Assembly (NCBI RefSeq): GCF_937616625.2
Contig: NC_065570.1
Span: 64,879,665 to 64,943,664, forward strand
DNA from: Mercurialis annua
Lineage: Eukaryota; Streptophyta; Magnoliopsida; Malpighiales; Euphorbiaceae
Direction of reading: 5' to 3'
DNA: 64,000 bases
Shown: positions 23,690 to 35,334 of the stretch, piece after piece
Layout of the letters: the number at the start of each line of letters is the position of its first letter
Position numbering within the stretch: position 1 is the first letter of the stretch
Notes under the pieces: generated by a model
Database searches by the model: none
Told to the model about the DNA's origin: nothing
What the model saw: the letters and a program-made list of their open reading frames with translations, nothing else
Position numbers and translations under genes: made by a program

Positions 23690-24285
23690 TAAAATAATAC
23701 TAGAAGTCATATAAAAATCTTTAAAAAATCATTGTCCATAGATACATTTATGGATAATTAGGAGAAAAAAAAAGAAGGATTATTACTCTATTATTATTAT
23801 AATGGGATAAGAGAAAGTGTAGTAAAATACGAAAAGAAGGGTAAAAAGGTAATTGAAAAACATAATAATATTCGCTGCTGTCAATCTTTGTCTCATTCTT
23901 AGTATCACCGTTTTCAATTAATTTAAATTATATATTTTGTTGTTCTTCATCTTCTTGCAGTTACTTTATCAGAGAGAAACAAAATCATAAACAAAAAAAC
24001 AAACCAATAAAAAAAAAACCAAACCAATTTAATTTAATTTTTATTAATCAGTTAGATTTTAATTTGCATCTTCATTTCCCACCCACTATTCGAAATTGCA
24101 GTTAAAATTAAATAGAATTCGATTTATTTCGTCGAAATTCGCCTCTGCATCCCTTTTAAAGAAGAGGGATCAGAGGAGAATAATCGTGTATTATATATAT
24201 ATGTGTGATAAATTCACAGTTTCAAGAACTCAGAGAGAAACAACTGGGTATTGGTTAATAATATTTAGAATTGTTTTTGTTAGAA
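23690..24285. other. Upstream region and probable 5' UTR of the EDR2-like gene
   Basis: AT-rich non-coding sequence. The last about 200 bases are less AT-rich (for example TTCGTCGAAATTCGCCTCTG near 24129) and hold a TATATATATATGTG tract at about 24192. I take them as leader sequence. No upstream gene is seen. Confidence 0.35.
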
Positions 24286-27200
24286 ATGGATGTGATTAAG
24301 AGAGGAGAAGAAGAAGAAGAAAGAATGGAGGGGTGGTTATATTTAGTGCGGTCGAATAGAATTGGGTTACAGTACTCAAGAAAACGTTATTTTGTTCTTC
24401 AAAATCATTTTCTTAAATCCTTCAAGTCTCTTCCTTCTTCTAAACATCAGGTTTGTTTATATACATTTACATTTCTACTGTTTTTAAGATTGTTTGTCTT
24501 AGTGTATGATCTGGTTATGTTTTTTGTTTTTGATGGATCAATGTGTGTCTGGGTTTTTGTTTTTAAGATTGATTTTAGTCACCCTGCCAACTTTTGAGTA
24601 TATGGGTGTGGCATGCAATGTGTTTTTTTTTTTATATATAGGTTATTTCATTGTGGATGCAGTTTTCTTTTTTAATGTACACATTTAGAGGAACAGTGTA
24701 GTGTTGATTGTTTGTTTTTGGGTTGATTCTGGGTTCTATTTAGTTTTTTGTTTTATTTCTGTTTTAGTTTGTACTTTCATTCTGTTTTAAGTGAATTGAA
24801 TACAGTGGAGTAGTGACCTTAAGTTTGAGCAACTATATTAACTGTGATTTTATTTGTGAATTGTGATTGACAATGGTGTTTGCTGATTAGATTGTGTATT
24901 AGTATCTTATATTTTTTATCGATTTAATCTTACGCGAAAATTTAGATTCCGCGGTTTGCTGTAGAATTTGTTTTGAATTGTGTGTATCAGTCTGCTTCCT
25001 GAGGAAATCATATACCATTGTAACTTTCTTAAGAAAAAAATTTAAATGATTCAGACTTAACCTTAATGAAAGCAAAAGTGGTTCTATGTCGCAGCTTTTA
25101 CTTTTTTTTTTTTTGCCTTTCATGCTCATATCCTTTTTCTATCAGCTTTTAAACAATGGAGGGGTGCTTTTATTTTGGACATAGCTGATTGAGTTTCACC
25201 ATGAATTCGATTCAAAGAACTATAATGTTCCAATATATTGTACCAATGTTTCTGTGTCAGGAATTGTTCTTTTGCTTTATTATCATACGTCGTTATCGCT
25301 AGTTTTTATTGTCTTTATTATGTCATTTTATTAGGTGTATGTCATCATCTTGCCTTCAATTTTTATTTGTTGATGTCTTTGAATGCATAATAAAAAGCAA
25401 TTGACTTACTTTAAAAATGATCCTTCACATGAATAATTTAGTCTTCTATTTTAGTGTTATTCTAGATTATATATTTTTATACACACGCTGAATATAGTTA
25501 GAGATGCATTTCAGGTGAAGGGGGGTATTTAACAATTATAGGACAAAGATTATACTATTTGCATCCAAGTTCCAGGATCTTGGGTAGTTGGTTAGGTTGT
25601 GTATCAACCAACTAAGTATACACTGTGTCATGCGCATTTTGGATGTATTTACACTTCTGTTTGAAATATTATGAATTGTAGACATATGCGTTGGAAAAAA
25701 AATCCAAAAATGCAAATAGATATATTAGTGAATTTGAGGAAATTGTTCAGTAGATATTTAATTGCATTCATAACATGATAATATGATTGTTGACTATCTT
25801 TTCATATTTTTTCATCTTGGTAAAGTGTATAGATGCATGATATGGTTGTGATTTTATAGATTTGTATGCTTTCATATTATTTTAGTGCGTATCACTTGGC
25901 CTGTTTTTTATGAAATTGCTTTGGTTATAACTGTGTGGTTGTTTTGGAGATCTCAATAATACGTAGATGAATTTCTGCATGTGGGTCACCACTGATGTTT
26001 TGATTTAACTTAAACTGTTTCCTGCAGGATCCTGTTCGAAGTGCAATTGTAGATTCCTGTATCCGGGTCACTGACAATGGGAGAGAAAGTATTCACAGAA
26101 AAGTATGTGAATAATATTCCACTTGCCTTTGCTATCAGCATCTTTTGTGTTTGTGTTTGACCTTTAAACTGTCAGTTTAGTTATAAGGATTATCGTTTAT
26201 GGACTTGCAGGTGTTTTTCATTTTCACACTCTATAATACTTCTAATCATAATGATCAACTTAAGGTGAGGTGACAATTCCCTATTAAGATTTTAATATGT
26301 AGGTAAACTCTTTAATGTTTAATTTACGAAATCTAAACGTTATAGCTTGGAGCAAGCAGCCCTGAAGAAGCAGCAAGATGGATTCAGTCTATTCAAGAAG
26401 CAGCTTTGAAGGTTGAGTATTGCTCGAATTTGCTTTCTACAGTCTGCTTCTATGTGTGAGAGGGACTTATTGACTTATTGCCCGTATATATTTGCAGGGT
26501 GGTCAAAATGTTGTTGCCTGTCCAAAGAGCAGTTGGCAGTCCTTTAAGTACGACAATACTATCTATCACTCGTCTTATTTGATATCTGCTTGCTTTTATC
26601 TTGTTTGTTCACTTATTTTATGTTGCACAGATTCAACTTCAGTCTAACATGTTTGTAGCGCAAGCATTTTTATACAATCTAAATTATATGTCCTGCAATT
26701 ATTTTCTGACTTTCATTACATCTGTGCACTCAGATTGACTGGTTCAAGTCGTGTAAGCCACAACAAACCAATGGATTGGACACTTTGCTCATTGATAAAT
26801 AGTGATACAGTGACTGATGTTATTGCACCTTCGCCTTGGACAATTTTTGGGTGTCAGAATGGTAAGGATGAAGTGAATGCTTTTTGATAATATTAATTGC
26901 GTGCTCACTAATTGAGTGTCTGCAGGTTTACGTCTCTTTAAAGAAGCAAAAGACAGGAATTCTCATGGGAAGGTAGGTCAATTTTCACAATTTATCAGTT
27001 TTTACTTTTTAGTCATAATTACTTTATTAAAATGTTACATTTTGTGACAGTGGGATGATCATCCTGCAATTATGGCTGTGGGTGTGGTTGATGGAACTTC
27101 AGAAGCCATTTTTCAAACTCTCATGTCTCTCGGTCCTTCCAGATCAGAGTAAGTTTTGAGTGCTGACAGTGAAGCTTTCTTTTGGCATGCTTGGTTGGTC

Positions 27201-30200
27201 AATGATTTTATGTGTCAATGTGGTCATTAAAGTACAAAACTACAGTTTAGAAGGAAATAAATTACATGTTTCCACCTTTGTTTTCATGGAAAAGGAGAAT
27301 TAATACAATGGCTTTTTTGCAGAGAGCTTAACAATTAGAGTTGGAACATTATTACCTTGCATTTTAAGATATGTAACCTTGCTATTAGGTTCCCTGTGTG
27401 CAAGGCGTATGGAAACTCAATTGGCATTAATAGATATCTAGTAATCAATATTGAACTTTTATTCATTAAGCATCTTCCTTTCTTCTTTAATCTGCTGGAG
27501 AATTTAAATATGGACATGTATTTATATGTTCTTTTCTTTTCTTCGTTTATTGACTTGCAGATGGGACTTCTGTTTCTACAAGGGTAGTGTGGTTGAGCAC
27601 CTCGATGGTCACACCGATATTATCCACAAGATGTTATATAATGATTGGTTGCCTTGGTGAGATCAATATCAATAATTTATTTGGCTCTTCTTAGTGCAAT
27701 GGCTTAAGAGTCTGAATTGTATGTCATAACACTTTCAGGGGAATGAATAGGAGAGATCTTTTGTTGAGGCGTTACTGGAGAAGGGAAGAAGATGGAACAT
27801 ATGGTAAGAATCCTGTGGAGAAAGTAATTAATCATGATTTTTACTAACAAGAAGGTTGCTTGATATTTTAAAATTTGACTATTTTGTCCCGCAGTTATTC
27901 TCTACCATTCTGTCTTTCACAAGAAGTGTCCACCCCAGAAAGGCTATGTTCGTGCGTGCCTTAAAAGTAATGTATGCTTGATCATTTGCAAGTGAAATTG
28001 ACTTCTTAAGTTTCTTTATGTGTAGCATCTTCATCTCTCTAATATGTTCTAATCTAAGTAATGGGAGTAGTTGTCAGTCTTGTATTTATAACACTTGGAA
28101 ATCCTGAACTCATCCACATTCAAGCGGGTCGTGTCAAGAGTCAAAACTTGTTGGATGATAACTTTTTGAATTCTCTTGCAGGCGGTGGATATGTTATTTC
28201 TCCTGTAAACCAAGGGAAACGATCTGTTGTAAAGCACATGCTTGCTATTGACTGGAAATTCTGGAAATCGTATATACGAACTTCATCAGCTCGGTCTATT
28301 ACCATTCGAATGCTTGGCAGAGTTGCTGGTAATCTCAGCTGTTGATAAATCTATTTAAGCTCTTCCTTTTATGTTCTTTGTGTATTATGACGTTTCTTAA
28401 TTTTAGTAAGACAAACTTGTGTTGCATCTGCAGCATTGCGAGAGTTGTTCAGAACAAGACTAGGAACCTGCCCCTCTGACTTTTCATCAGGCGAGTTAGC
28501 AAGAAACAGTAAGCTGCATCAGACTGAAGAAATCAGGAGGATTGGTGACGGGAAGACTATAGAATATCGAAGCGAAGAATTTGAAAAAGCACCTTCAGAA
28601 CATGCCAGCCTAGTAAGCTTGAATGATGCTACTGATGAGTTTTATGATGTTCCAGAACCCTCAGATCAAGAACAATCGCCAAATAGCTGGAGCTATGACT
28701 TTGGCCCTGAAATTTATTCTCAGCAGGTATTACCAATCCTTATTTCATCTTACATATAAGAAGTTACTAAGCAAACAAGTCTTTCTTGGCCGGAAAACTT
28801 AACTCTTGCTCGAGTTCTTACTGACGTTTTTCTTGACTGTGAGTTGTAGGATATTCGGCAACCCAGGTTATCCACTGCTGCTGGTTTTGTGAAGAAATTG
28901 CATGATCTAGCTGGTAAGTTGGTTTGGGTGAACAAAATCTTGAGATCATAATCTGATGGTCAACTGTTTAAGTTCTTCTGTCAGATGGGATTGCACGATT
29001 TATTGTTTAGTGAAATTTAATGATGTTTAGAATTCATCTATAGTTCAGAAGAAGGGTTATGTGGACTTGCATGATATGACGAGAGAAGACAGTATTTCGT
29101 GCTGCTATGGAAGTACTCTTCCTAAAGACCCAACTTGTACTACGCTTTCTAGTTGGACAGTAGCTGATCCTTCTACCTTTTTAATCCGCGGAGAGAATTA
29201 TCTTGAAGACCAAAAGAAGGTATGATTGTATAAATCATAGTTAAATGATATAAAGCTCATAATGCATAACATGTTTCTTCTGCCCACAGTTTGTATAGGA
29301 AGCAAACTGGTCAATACTCCAGCTCAATTGAACTAATCTTGATTTTGAGCCTGCTTTTTGTCTGATATCGATATTCATGGCTTCATATGTAGTCTTCCAT
29401 TCCTTTCTTGCATGTATGACACCTGTTATTTAAAAAATCACTGGCCATGTTTAAGTTCCTTTCTCGGTTTTCCAGGAATGTAAAAGATTCAACTTCTCTG
29501 TAACATAAGTTGCAATACTGACGAATTTAGTACAGATTATAGACACATCTACTATATTAACAGATAGCATACATTAAAACAAATTTCAGTTTCGGCCAAT
29601 TATCTTTGTCATTCTGATGATATTGATATTCTTTGCTGTTTTTCTCTTCCAGTTTAAGGCAAAAGGCACGTTGATGCAAATGGTTGCAGCAGACTGGCTT
29701 ACATCTAACAAAAGAGAAGATGATCTTGCGGGACGACCAGGTAGCATTGTTCAGGTAAATTGTATTCTCTTGCTGTTAAATTTGAATATTTTATACTCAT
29801 TAGATCTTACGAAGTTCAGCTATTCCCTCTCGCATCTCTGACATGATTTTTGTAACTGGTAAGATATTTACTCTTCTTTTCTTTGGCAGAAATATGCTGC
29901 ACATGGTGGACCAGAGTTCTTTTTCATTATAAATATACAAGTAAGTTTAATTTTTTAATAATCTACGAAGTTTTGATTGAAATGACAGTTTCATATATGT
30001 TCTTGCTCAATTGGATAATTCATTTTACTGGAAACAGGTCCCGGGTTCATCTACATATAGTCTTGCTCTATACTATATGATGACCACACCTTTGGAAGAT
30101 TCACCCTTGATGGAGAGATTTGTCAATGGGGATGATGCATTTAGAAATTCAAGGTTTAAGCTCATACCTTACATATCTAAGGTACCCTCACTGATCTTTA

Positions 30201-31627
30201 AGTAGAGTCGATTCAGATTTCTGTTGTTGCAAGTTTGGATTTTTTTTATTGCTAAATAGAATAACTGTAATACAAGTGAGACATTTGCAAAGCATCTACT
30301 GTATAGATTTAGCTATTTACTAGGAAATTTAGTTGTTTTCCTATTTTTTTTGTTTCTAGTTAGGGGTGTGCGAAAACCAAACCAATCTAAAAAAATCAAA
30401 TCAAACCGATAAATTTGGTTCTGGTATTATTAAAAAAAGTCAGTTGTTCGGTTTGGTTTAAAAATTAGTTTTTATTTTACGTTTTGGTACAAACCAAATG
30501 AATTGACCGGTTTGGTTTGGTTTATTATCAATTCGATTTGGTTCGGTTCGGTTTGAACGAAATGCTCATCTCTAGTTCTAGTAACTTTAATGTTAAGAAA
30601 ATGGTGAACTGCGTTTATCTCTATTTTCACGAATCACAACTGTACATTTCCTTTTACCACTTCATTTAAATGTTTTTTGTGAAATTGTTTAAACCCGAGC
30701 TTCATTTTGATCCTAATTTTAAGCTGCGACCTTTTGTTTTTTTCAGGGTTCATGGATAGTTAAGCAGAGTGTGGGAAAGAAAGCTTGCCTGATTGGGCAA
30801 GCACTCGAAATGAATTATTTTCGCGGAAAGAATTACTTGGAGGTAAACTCGCAAGAATACTTTTCTCCAAACTTATAAAAATGCTCGGTTCATCTTTGTG
30901 CGTCCATAACTGAATCTAGAGGTGTATTGAGCTGAACTGGAATGGAGTTGAAATATTGTCAAGATATATTTTATGAATTCGAGCTTGAGGTCGGTAGAAT
31001 AACTGAGAATCAATCTTGAGTCGGCTCGACTTGTTCGTATGTCCAAAAAAATTAATTTTAGTTTAAAACTAAGGATTTTATTGTATATATGTACAATTAC
31101 TAAAGGCATGTTAATTAGTCAAAGTTTAATTAAGTTTGAGAGTCGAGCTGAGTATTTTGGTGTTTGAACCTGAATCGGCAATTGACTTGAGTAGCTCGAA
31201 CTCAAGCTCGAATCGATTAATATTGAATCGATTTAAATATTTTCCGAATCAATCCCGAGTAACTTGCGGGTTTGTTCAATCCGATTTAAACTTCAATTAA
31301 AACCGTTGAAAGTGTTCTCATGATAACCCGAACTTGATTATTCTTTTCAGCTTGGGGTTGATATTGGGTCATCGACAGTTGCGAGGGGCGTGGTCAGTCT
31401 TGTTCTTGGTTACCTCAGCAATTTGGTTATTGAAATGGCATTTTTGATTCAGGTAAAAGGAAATATATTTATAGTCAAAATTGAAATGGTTAATACTTTC
31501 CGATCCCTTAAGTGGTATCTTTTTTCTGATGTAGGCAAATACACCGGAGGAGCTGCCGGAGTATCTTCTCGGAACGTGTCGGCTTAACCATTTGGATGCT
31601 TCTAAAGCAGTTTTATTGGATTCATGA
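24286..31627 (+). CDS. PH-START-DUF1336 protein, EDR2-like
   Basis: Twenty-one coding exons: 24286-24450, 26028-26102, 26211-26264, 26346-26411, 26498-26547, 26734-26861, 26926-26972, 27051-27148, 27561-27656, 27739-27803, 27895-27966, 28182-28328, 28434-28726, 28850-28913, 29044-29219, 29653-29754, 29890-29940, 30038-30181, 30747-30842, 31351-31452 and 31535-31627. Every junction is GT-AG and in frame. The product is 727 aa, close to Arabidopsis EDR2. Residues of about 14-120 form a PH domain (GWLYLVRSNRIGLQYSRKRY). Residues of about 170-390 form a START lipid-binding domain (LRLFKEAKDR, DGHTDIIHKM, RRDLLLRRYWRREEDGTYVI). An acidic, poorly conserved linker fills about 355-450. Residues of about 511-720 are the EDR2 C-terminal domain DUF1336 (SSWTVADPSTFLIRGENYLE). 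Related proteins bind phosphoinositides; EDR2 restrains salicylate-dependent cell death at ER, plasma-membrane and endosomal membranes. The specific role of this paralogue, which resembles At2g28320 by position, is not known to me. Translation could start at residue 1 or at the second ATG (MEGWLYLV, 24325). Intron 1 is 1.58 kb; introns 18 and 19 contain repeat insertions. Confidence 0.93.
30361..30574. mobile_element. hAT MITE in intron 18 of the EDR2-like gene
   Basis: The left end TAGGGGTGTGCGAAAACC and reverse complement of the right end TAGAGATGAGCATTTCG are imperfect inverted repeats. Flanking 8-mers TTTCTAGT (30353-30360) and GTTCTAGT (30575-30582) differ at one base. The inside has AAACCAAACC/GGTTCGGTTC motifs. 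Confidence 0.65.
30915..31315. repeat. Dispersed repeat family R2 (GAGCTCGAG type) in intron 19
   Basis: It contains GTTGAAATATTGTCA, TTCGAGCTTGAGGTCGG, TCGGCTCGACTTGTTCGTAT, GAGTCGAGCTGAGTATTTTG, TAGCTCGAACTCAAGCTCGA and AACTTGCGGGTTTGTTC, in the same order as copies at 40380, 41235 and 62550. Non-coding; superfamily not assigned. Confidence 0.6.
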
Positions 31628-31931
31628 TGATGTTGGATTGAAAACTAACTTGGAGTATCATTCTTTAATTCAATCTATGATGTTGTATATATTATTGGAT
31701 TGGAAGTTTATAGCCAATATTGTAAAAATGCTATTTCAAGTTAGTGCTTATTTTTCTATCTCAGCTCTAAATTTCTTTCAGAAATGCAGTTAGGATGACA
31801 AATAAACACAAAAGTTCATGACCAACATGTTTTTGGCTTAATATATGAACCATGCAAGTCACACAAATATTTCATTGCGGCACAAATTATGGCATAAATC
31901 ATGGATGGTTTGAGAGTAGATAGTTTATATT

Positions 31932-32328
31932 AGGTCATACACGTAAAATTTCTTATGTATACAAAAAAATTATTTTATGTTTACACTAAACACAACTAGT
32001 CAAATTAATTATTTAATTCTTTTTAAATTACATTTATACTAATTGACTCCCCAACATCAACTCTTATAAAAATCATTAATTAACCAAGAGAATAGTTATT
32101 AAATTTAATTTAATTAAAGCTTAAGTCAAATTCCAGATGATAGACGTAAAATCTCTTATGTTACAAAATAAAAAAATATTTTACTTTTAAACTAAACACA
32201 ACTAGTCAAATTAATTATTTAATTCCTTTTAAATGGTATTTGTATTAATTTACTCCCCAAAATCAACTCTTATAAAAATCATTAATTAACAAAGAGAATA
32301 ATTCTTAAATTTAATTTAAACTTGAAAG
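31932..32328. repeat. Tandem duplication, about 210-bp unit
   Basis: CACAACTAGTCAAATTAATT occurs at 31991 and 32207, 216 bases apart. Both are followed by ATTTAATT, CTCCCCAA and ATCAACTCTTATAAAAATCA then TTAATTAAC. The second unit begins near 32143 (TAGACGTAAAATCTCTTATG against CACGTAAAATTTCTTATG in the first). AT-rich and non-coding. Confidence 0.85.
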
Positions 32329-32491
32329 CCGTCGTGAGTAAATTATAGTCAAACTCAAAATTGTATCGAAATCCTTAATTCAAATTCATATAATATTTTA
32401 AATATTAATTTTCAAAATTCGGATTACTAAGTTATTTCAAAAAAATAAACAAATAATTATTAAAAAAACTCTTAAATTAGATAATCTTTAC

Positions 32492-33530
32492 TAGGGGTGT
32501 GCATGGTTTGGTTCGGTGTGGAGTTGAACTTGCCAAAACCGAACCAAACCATCCCTAAATAATAAAAACCAAACCACCACATTCGTTGAGCGGTTTTATC
32601 GGTTCAGTACACCAAAATTTTGGTTTTAACCGTCCGATCTGGGTCATCAAACCAAAATTTTTAACAAATTTAAAATTTTAAAATTCAACTTACAAAGCAT
32701 TCTACATTTAAAATTTTGTTTACAAAATTACAACCAAAGTTATAAATTTAAACTCTGGGACCCAAAAAATTACAGCATGTGTTTAAAAGGCAGGGCAAGC
32801 AATTTGCAATGTGTTTAACTTTACAAAAAAAAATACAACTATAAGGCTTATAACAAATTAGTAAGGTATAAACCCTTTACATAAATCTGCTTCAAATATA
32901 AGCCTCTGTACAGCTGCTTCAAAAATCTGCCTCTACATAAATCTACTTCAAAAAAATCTTTACAAGTCAAACCTACAAAACAGATTAAACAAGACAATTA
33001 GACATTCAGTATGCAATTGTTGCATATGTATTGGTGTAAAAAATTAACAAGAAAGTCTCAGACTTCAAATATTTTAAGTCAAATAGCTCAACTCTGTTAA
33101 AAAGTAGCAATGTATGTCACACAATTAATGGTCAAACTAATTTCAGATTTTAAGTGGAAGCTTTCATCATAGCTCTAATGTTTAATGATAAATTAGCGCA
33201 ATACATAAGAGACATTAGAATCAGAAAAGCAAAAACAGATCCCATTAGGCATCAGCAATGTCAAATGCTTTAAAAGCTCAGATTATAGATATGTTAAGCA
33301 TAAAAACAAAGACCATAAAATGGTGGCACAAGTTAAGTGCCTCATCATTTACAGTCATTTGTATCCGCACTTGGATGGTGGAAGCATCATCATGACCATT
33401 ATTAAGCATAAAAACAGAAATCAAATCAAAGTCAGCAACATATTGAACATGTGAACCTATGCCAAACCGGATCAAATACACCCCCACCCTTGCCCACTCT
33501 CACACGCTTTTAAAACACACTCTCCATAAA
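32492..33530. repeat. Probable truncated hAT-like repeat plus unassigned sequence
   Basis: The left edge TAGGGGTGTGCATGGTTTGG has the TAGGGGTG start used by the other hAT MITEs, and AACCGAACCAAACC motifs follow, but no matching right end or target duplication was found. The rest of the stretch, to about 33530, has no protein or RNA signature. Two similar GAACATAAAAACAGA-like pieces (33297 and 33405) suggest a small local duplication. Confidence 0.35.
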
Positions 33531-33689
33531 AAAAAGGTAAAAAGTCTAAAATAATTCTTAATATTTTTAAAAAAAATTCAAATTAGTACTTGAAGATTTC
33601 CAAAATAGAAAAATAATTCATACAATTTCAAAAATTCATATATTATATAATTTATTAAAAAAATCTAGGAATTTTATTTTACTTTTTTC

Positions 33690-34110
33690 CATCTTTCTAC
33701 CTCACCGCCGCCACACACCAATGAAATCTGCAGTCGCCCTCATTTTTATCACCGTCCAAGAAGGAGCGGTGATCCTCCTCGTCGGAGAAGGAGCAATCTA
33801 CTCCTCCTCGTTCCATCCTTCTCGCCGGAGAAGGAGAACAACTTCTTTTCAGACGGCGGAGAATACGGAGGCGACAATTTTCGGTGGGAGGAAAGAGGTC
33901 GGCGTTCGGACAGCTAGAATGGAGTGGAGACGCAATCGGAATGGAGGGGTGAATTGATTCGGTTTTGGATAGTAGATAGGGGTGATATCTCACTCTCTTT
34001 GAGTGTTTTTGATTGATTTTGCAAAAGTGTAAATTTGTTTGATCCACTTTCATGACTTTGGGCTATTTTGATATTTCGTGCCAAGTATGAGGGGATGAAT
34101 TGATCCTTTG
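33690..34110. repeat. GC-rich island in a repeat shared with 15.06-15.20 kb
   Basis: Bases 33700-33950 are GC-rich, with CCGGAGAAGGAG and CGTCGGAGAAGGAGC motifs open on both strands (78 and 118 codons), but neither peptide resembles a known family. The right flank, with CAAGTATGAGGGGATGAATT then GATCCTTTGT, matches CAAGTTGAGGGGTTGAACC then GATCCTTTGT at 15170-15196. This points to a dispersed element carrying the island. Confidence 0.45.
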
Positions 34111-34131
34111 TTCAATTAAAGAAGAGAAAAG

Positions 34132-34385
34132 GGTTATTTATAATCCTAAAGTTTGTTTCTAGAATCAAGCAAGCTCTTAGTGTTTGCAATGGTTTAAATG
34201 TGCCTCTAGCGTCTTAAAAGTGAACAACCAGTCCTCTGTTTTGATTTATAAATGAGACGTTGAGGGCATGTTTGTCGCAATTGGGGGGCTTAATTGTTCA
34301 TTTCTCAAGACGTTGGGGGCATATTTAAATCTTTTCGGATTTTAAGAGTTTATTTGATCGTGAAATCAAAGATTAGAGGCATAAA
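34132..34385. mobile_element. Hairpin MITE
   Basis: The left arm (GTGCCTCTAGCGTCTTAAAA then GTGAAC at 34200-34225) pairs with the right arm (GTTCATTTCTCAAGACGTTG then GGGGC at 34298-34322). The pairing continues outward less well (ATTTGAGC-like and GATTAGAGGC). Located between the EDR2-like gene and TPST, about 400 bases before the TPST leader. Ends approximate. Confidence 0.55.
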
Positions 34386-34986
34386 TGGTCTTTTTTTTGT
34401 TAAAAAAACTAAAAAAGGTCATTTAGTAAATAAAAAAAATATGAGATGTATATATGTTAAAAAAAACAGATTACCGCTGCAATTAAGTTGCAAAACGAGA
34501 TATCCTACAAACTTTCCTCCAAAATAAGGGGGCTATTGGACCAGTATGGTAATTAAAAAAAATATGGCTAAATCAATTTTTTTAATTCCATTCCTTTTGT
34601 AGTAAATTCTATACTAAATATTCTTTTTTTTTTGGATATGATATGAATTGTTATTTTTAATCAATAATTATAATGTACTTCACTTTGTAACAGCTGAATA
34701 GCTCTCCAGATGAGCTTTTTACTCCGAATATTTCATAAACACAAAAACAAAAACAATTCTCTGAATCTGTTGTTCATCTGCTCACTTAACAACAACCTGA
34801 CAACACAGATTCAGGGAAAGAAATGAAAGCTAGACTACTTTTTTCGTATCTGTTTGGCTAGCGAGAAAATCATTAGGAAAAATAGATATTCCTGGAAAGT
34901 TGCGATTCCGGTTTTGGTAGTGTGGGACCAAACACTGTGTTCAACGATATTTATGAGCACGAGATCCCTTCACTCGATACACACAG

Positions 34987-35308
34987 GTTTACCCCACTAT
35001 TTCTTGTTTCACTTTATTTATTAATTTTAACGATCATAATTAGTGTTAATTTTGTTCTTTTATAAGCCTAAGTTTACTCTCTCTTTTTTACTTCTTTATC
35101 ATTTTTCTCTCTAATTAGGGTTTTGTTTGCTTTATTTTAGGTAATCTACCTCTTTGTTTGTGTTACTTGTTTTATCAATTTGATTATGAGTAGCTGTTAT
35201 TAGTTTTAGAATTTTAGTAAAATTTTATGTTAATGACTGATAAAATGCTATATAATTGAAGTTAGTTAGACGTATCGTAAATAATAATTGCATTGTTTCC
35301 ATGAACAG
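34987..35308 (+). other. 5' UTR intron of the TPST gene
   Basis: A clear donor (ACACAG|GTTTAC) at 34986/34987 and a clear acceptor (GAACAG|AC) at 35308 flank a T-rich stretch with no coding content, 26 bases before the TPST start codon. The region upstream (about 34740-34986) is less AT-rich and is the likely first, non-coding exon. This is inferred from splice-site shape only; no transcript was available. Confidence 0.55.
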
Positions 35309-35334
35309 ACTTTTGGAGTAGAAAATTGAAGTGA

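Noticed and set aside
27335..27587. ORFs of 60-76 codons inside an intron of the EDR2-like gene
   Set aside because: They lie in intron 8, except for the last bases, which are exon 9 in a different frame; no family similarity.
32492..33490. Complete hAT element
   Set aside because: Only a left TAGGGGTG end is visible; no right end with the matching inverted repeat or 8-bp duplication could be found.
33697..34053. 118-codon minus-strand ORF and 78-codon plus-strand ORF
   Set aside because: Both are open because the island is GC-rich. Neither resembles a protein, and the flank is shared with a dispersed repeat at 15.1 kb.
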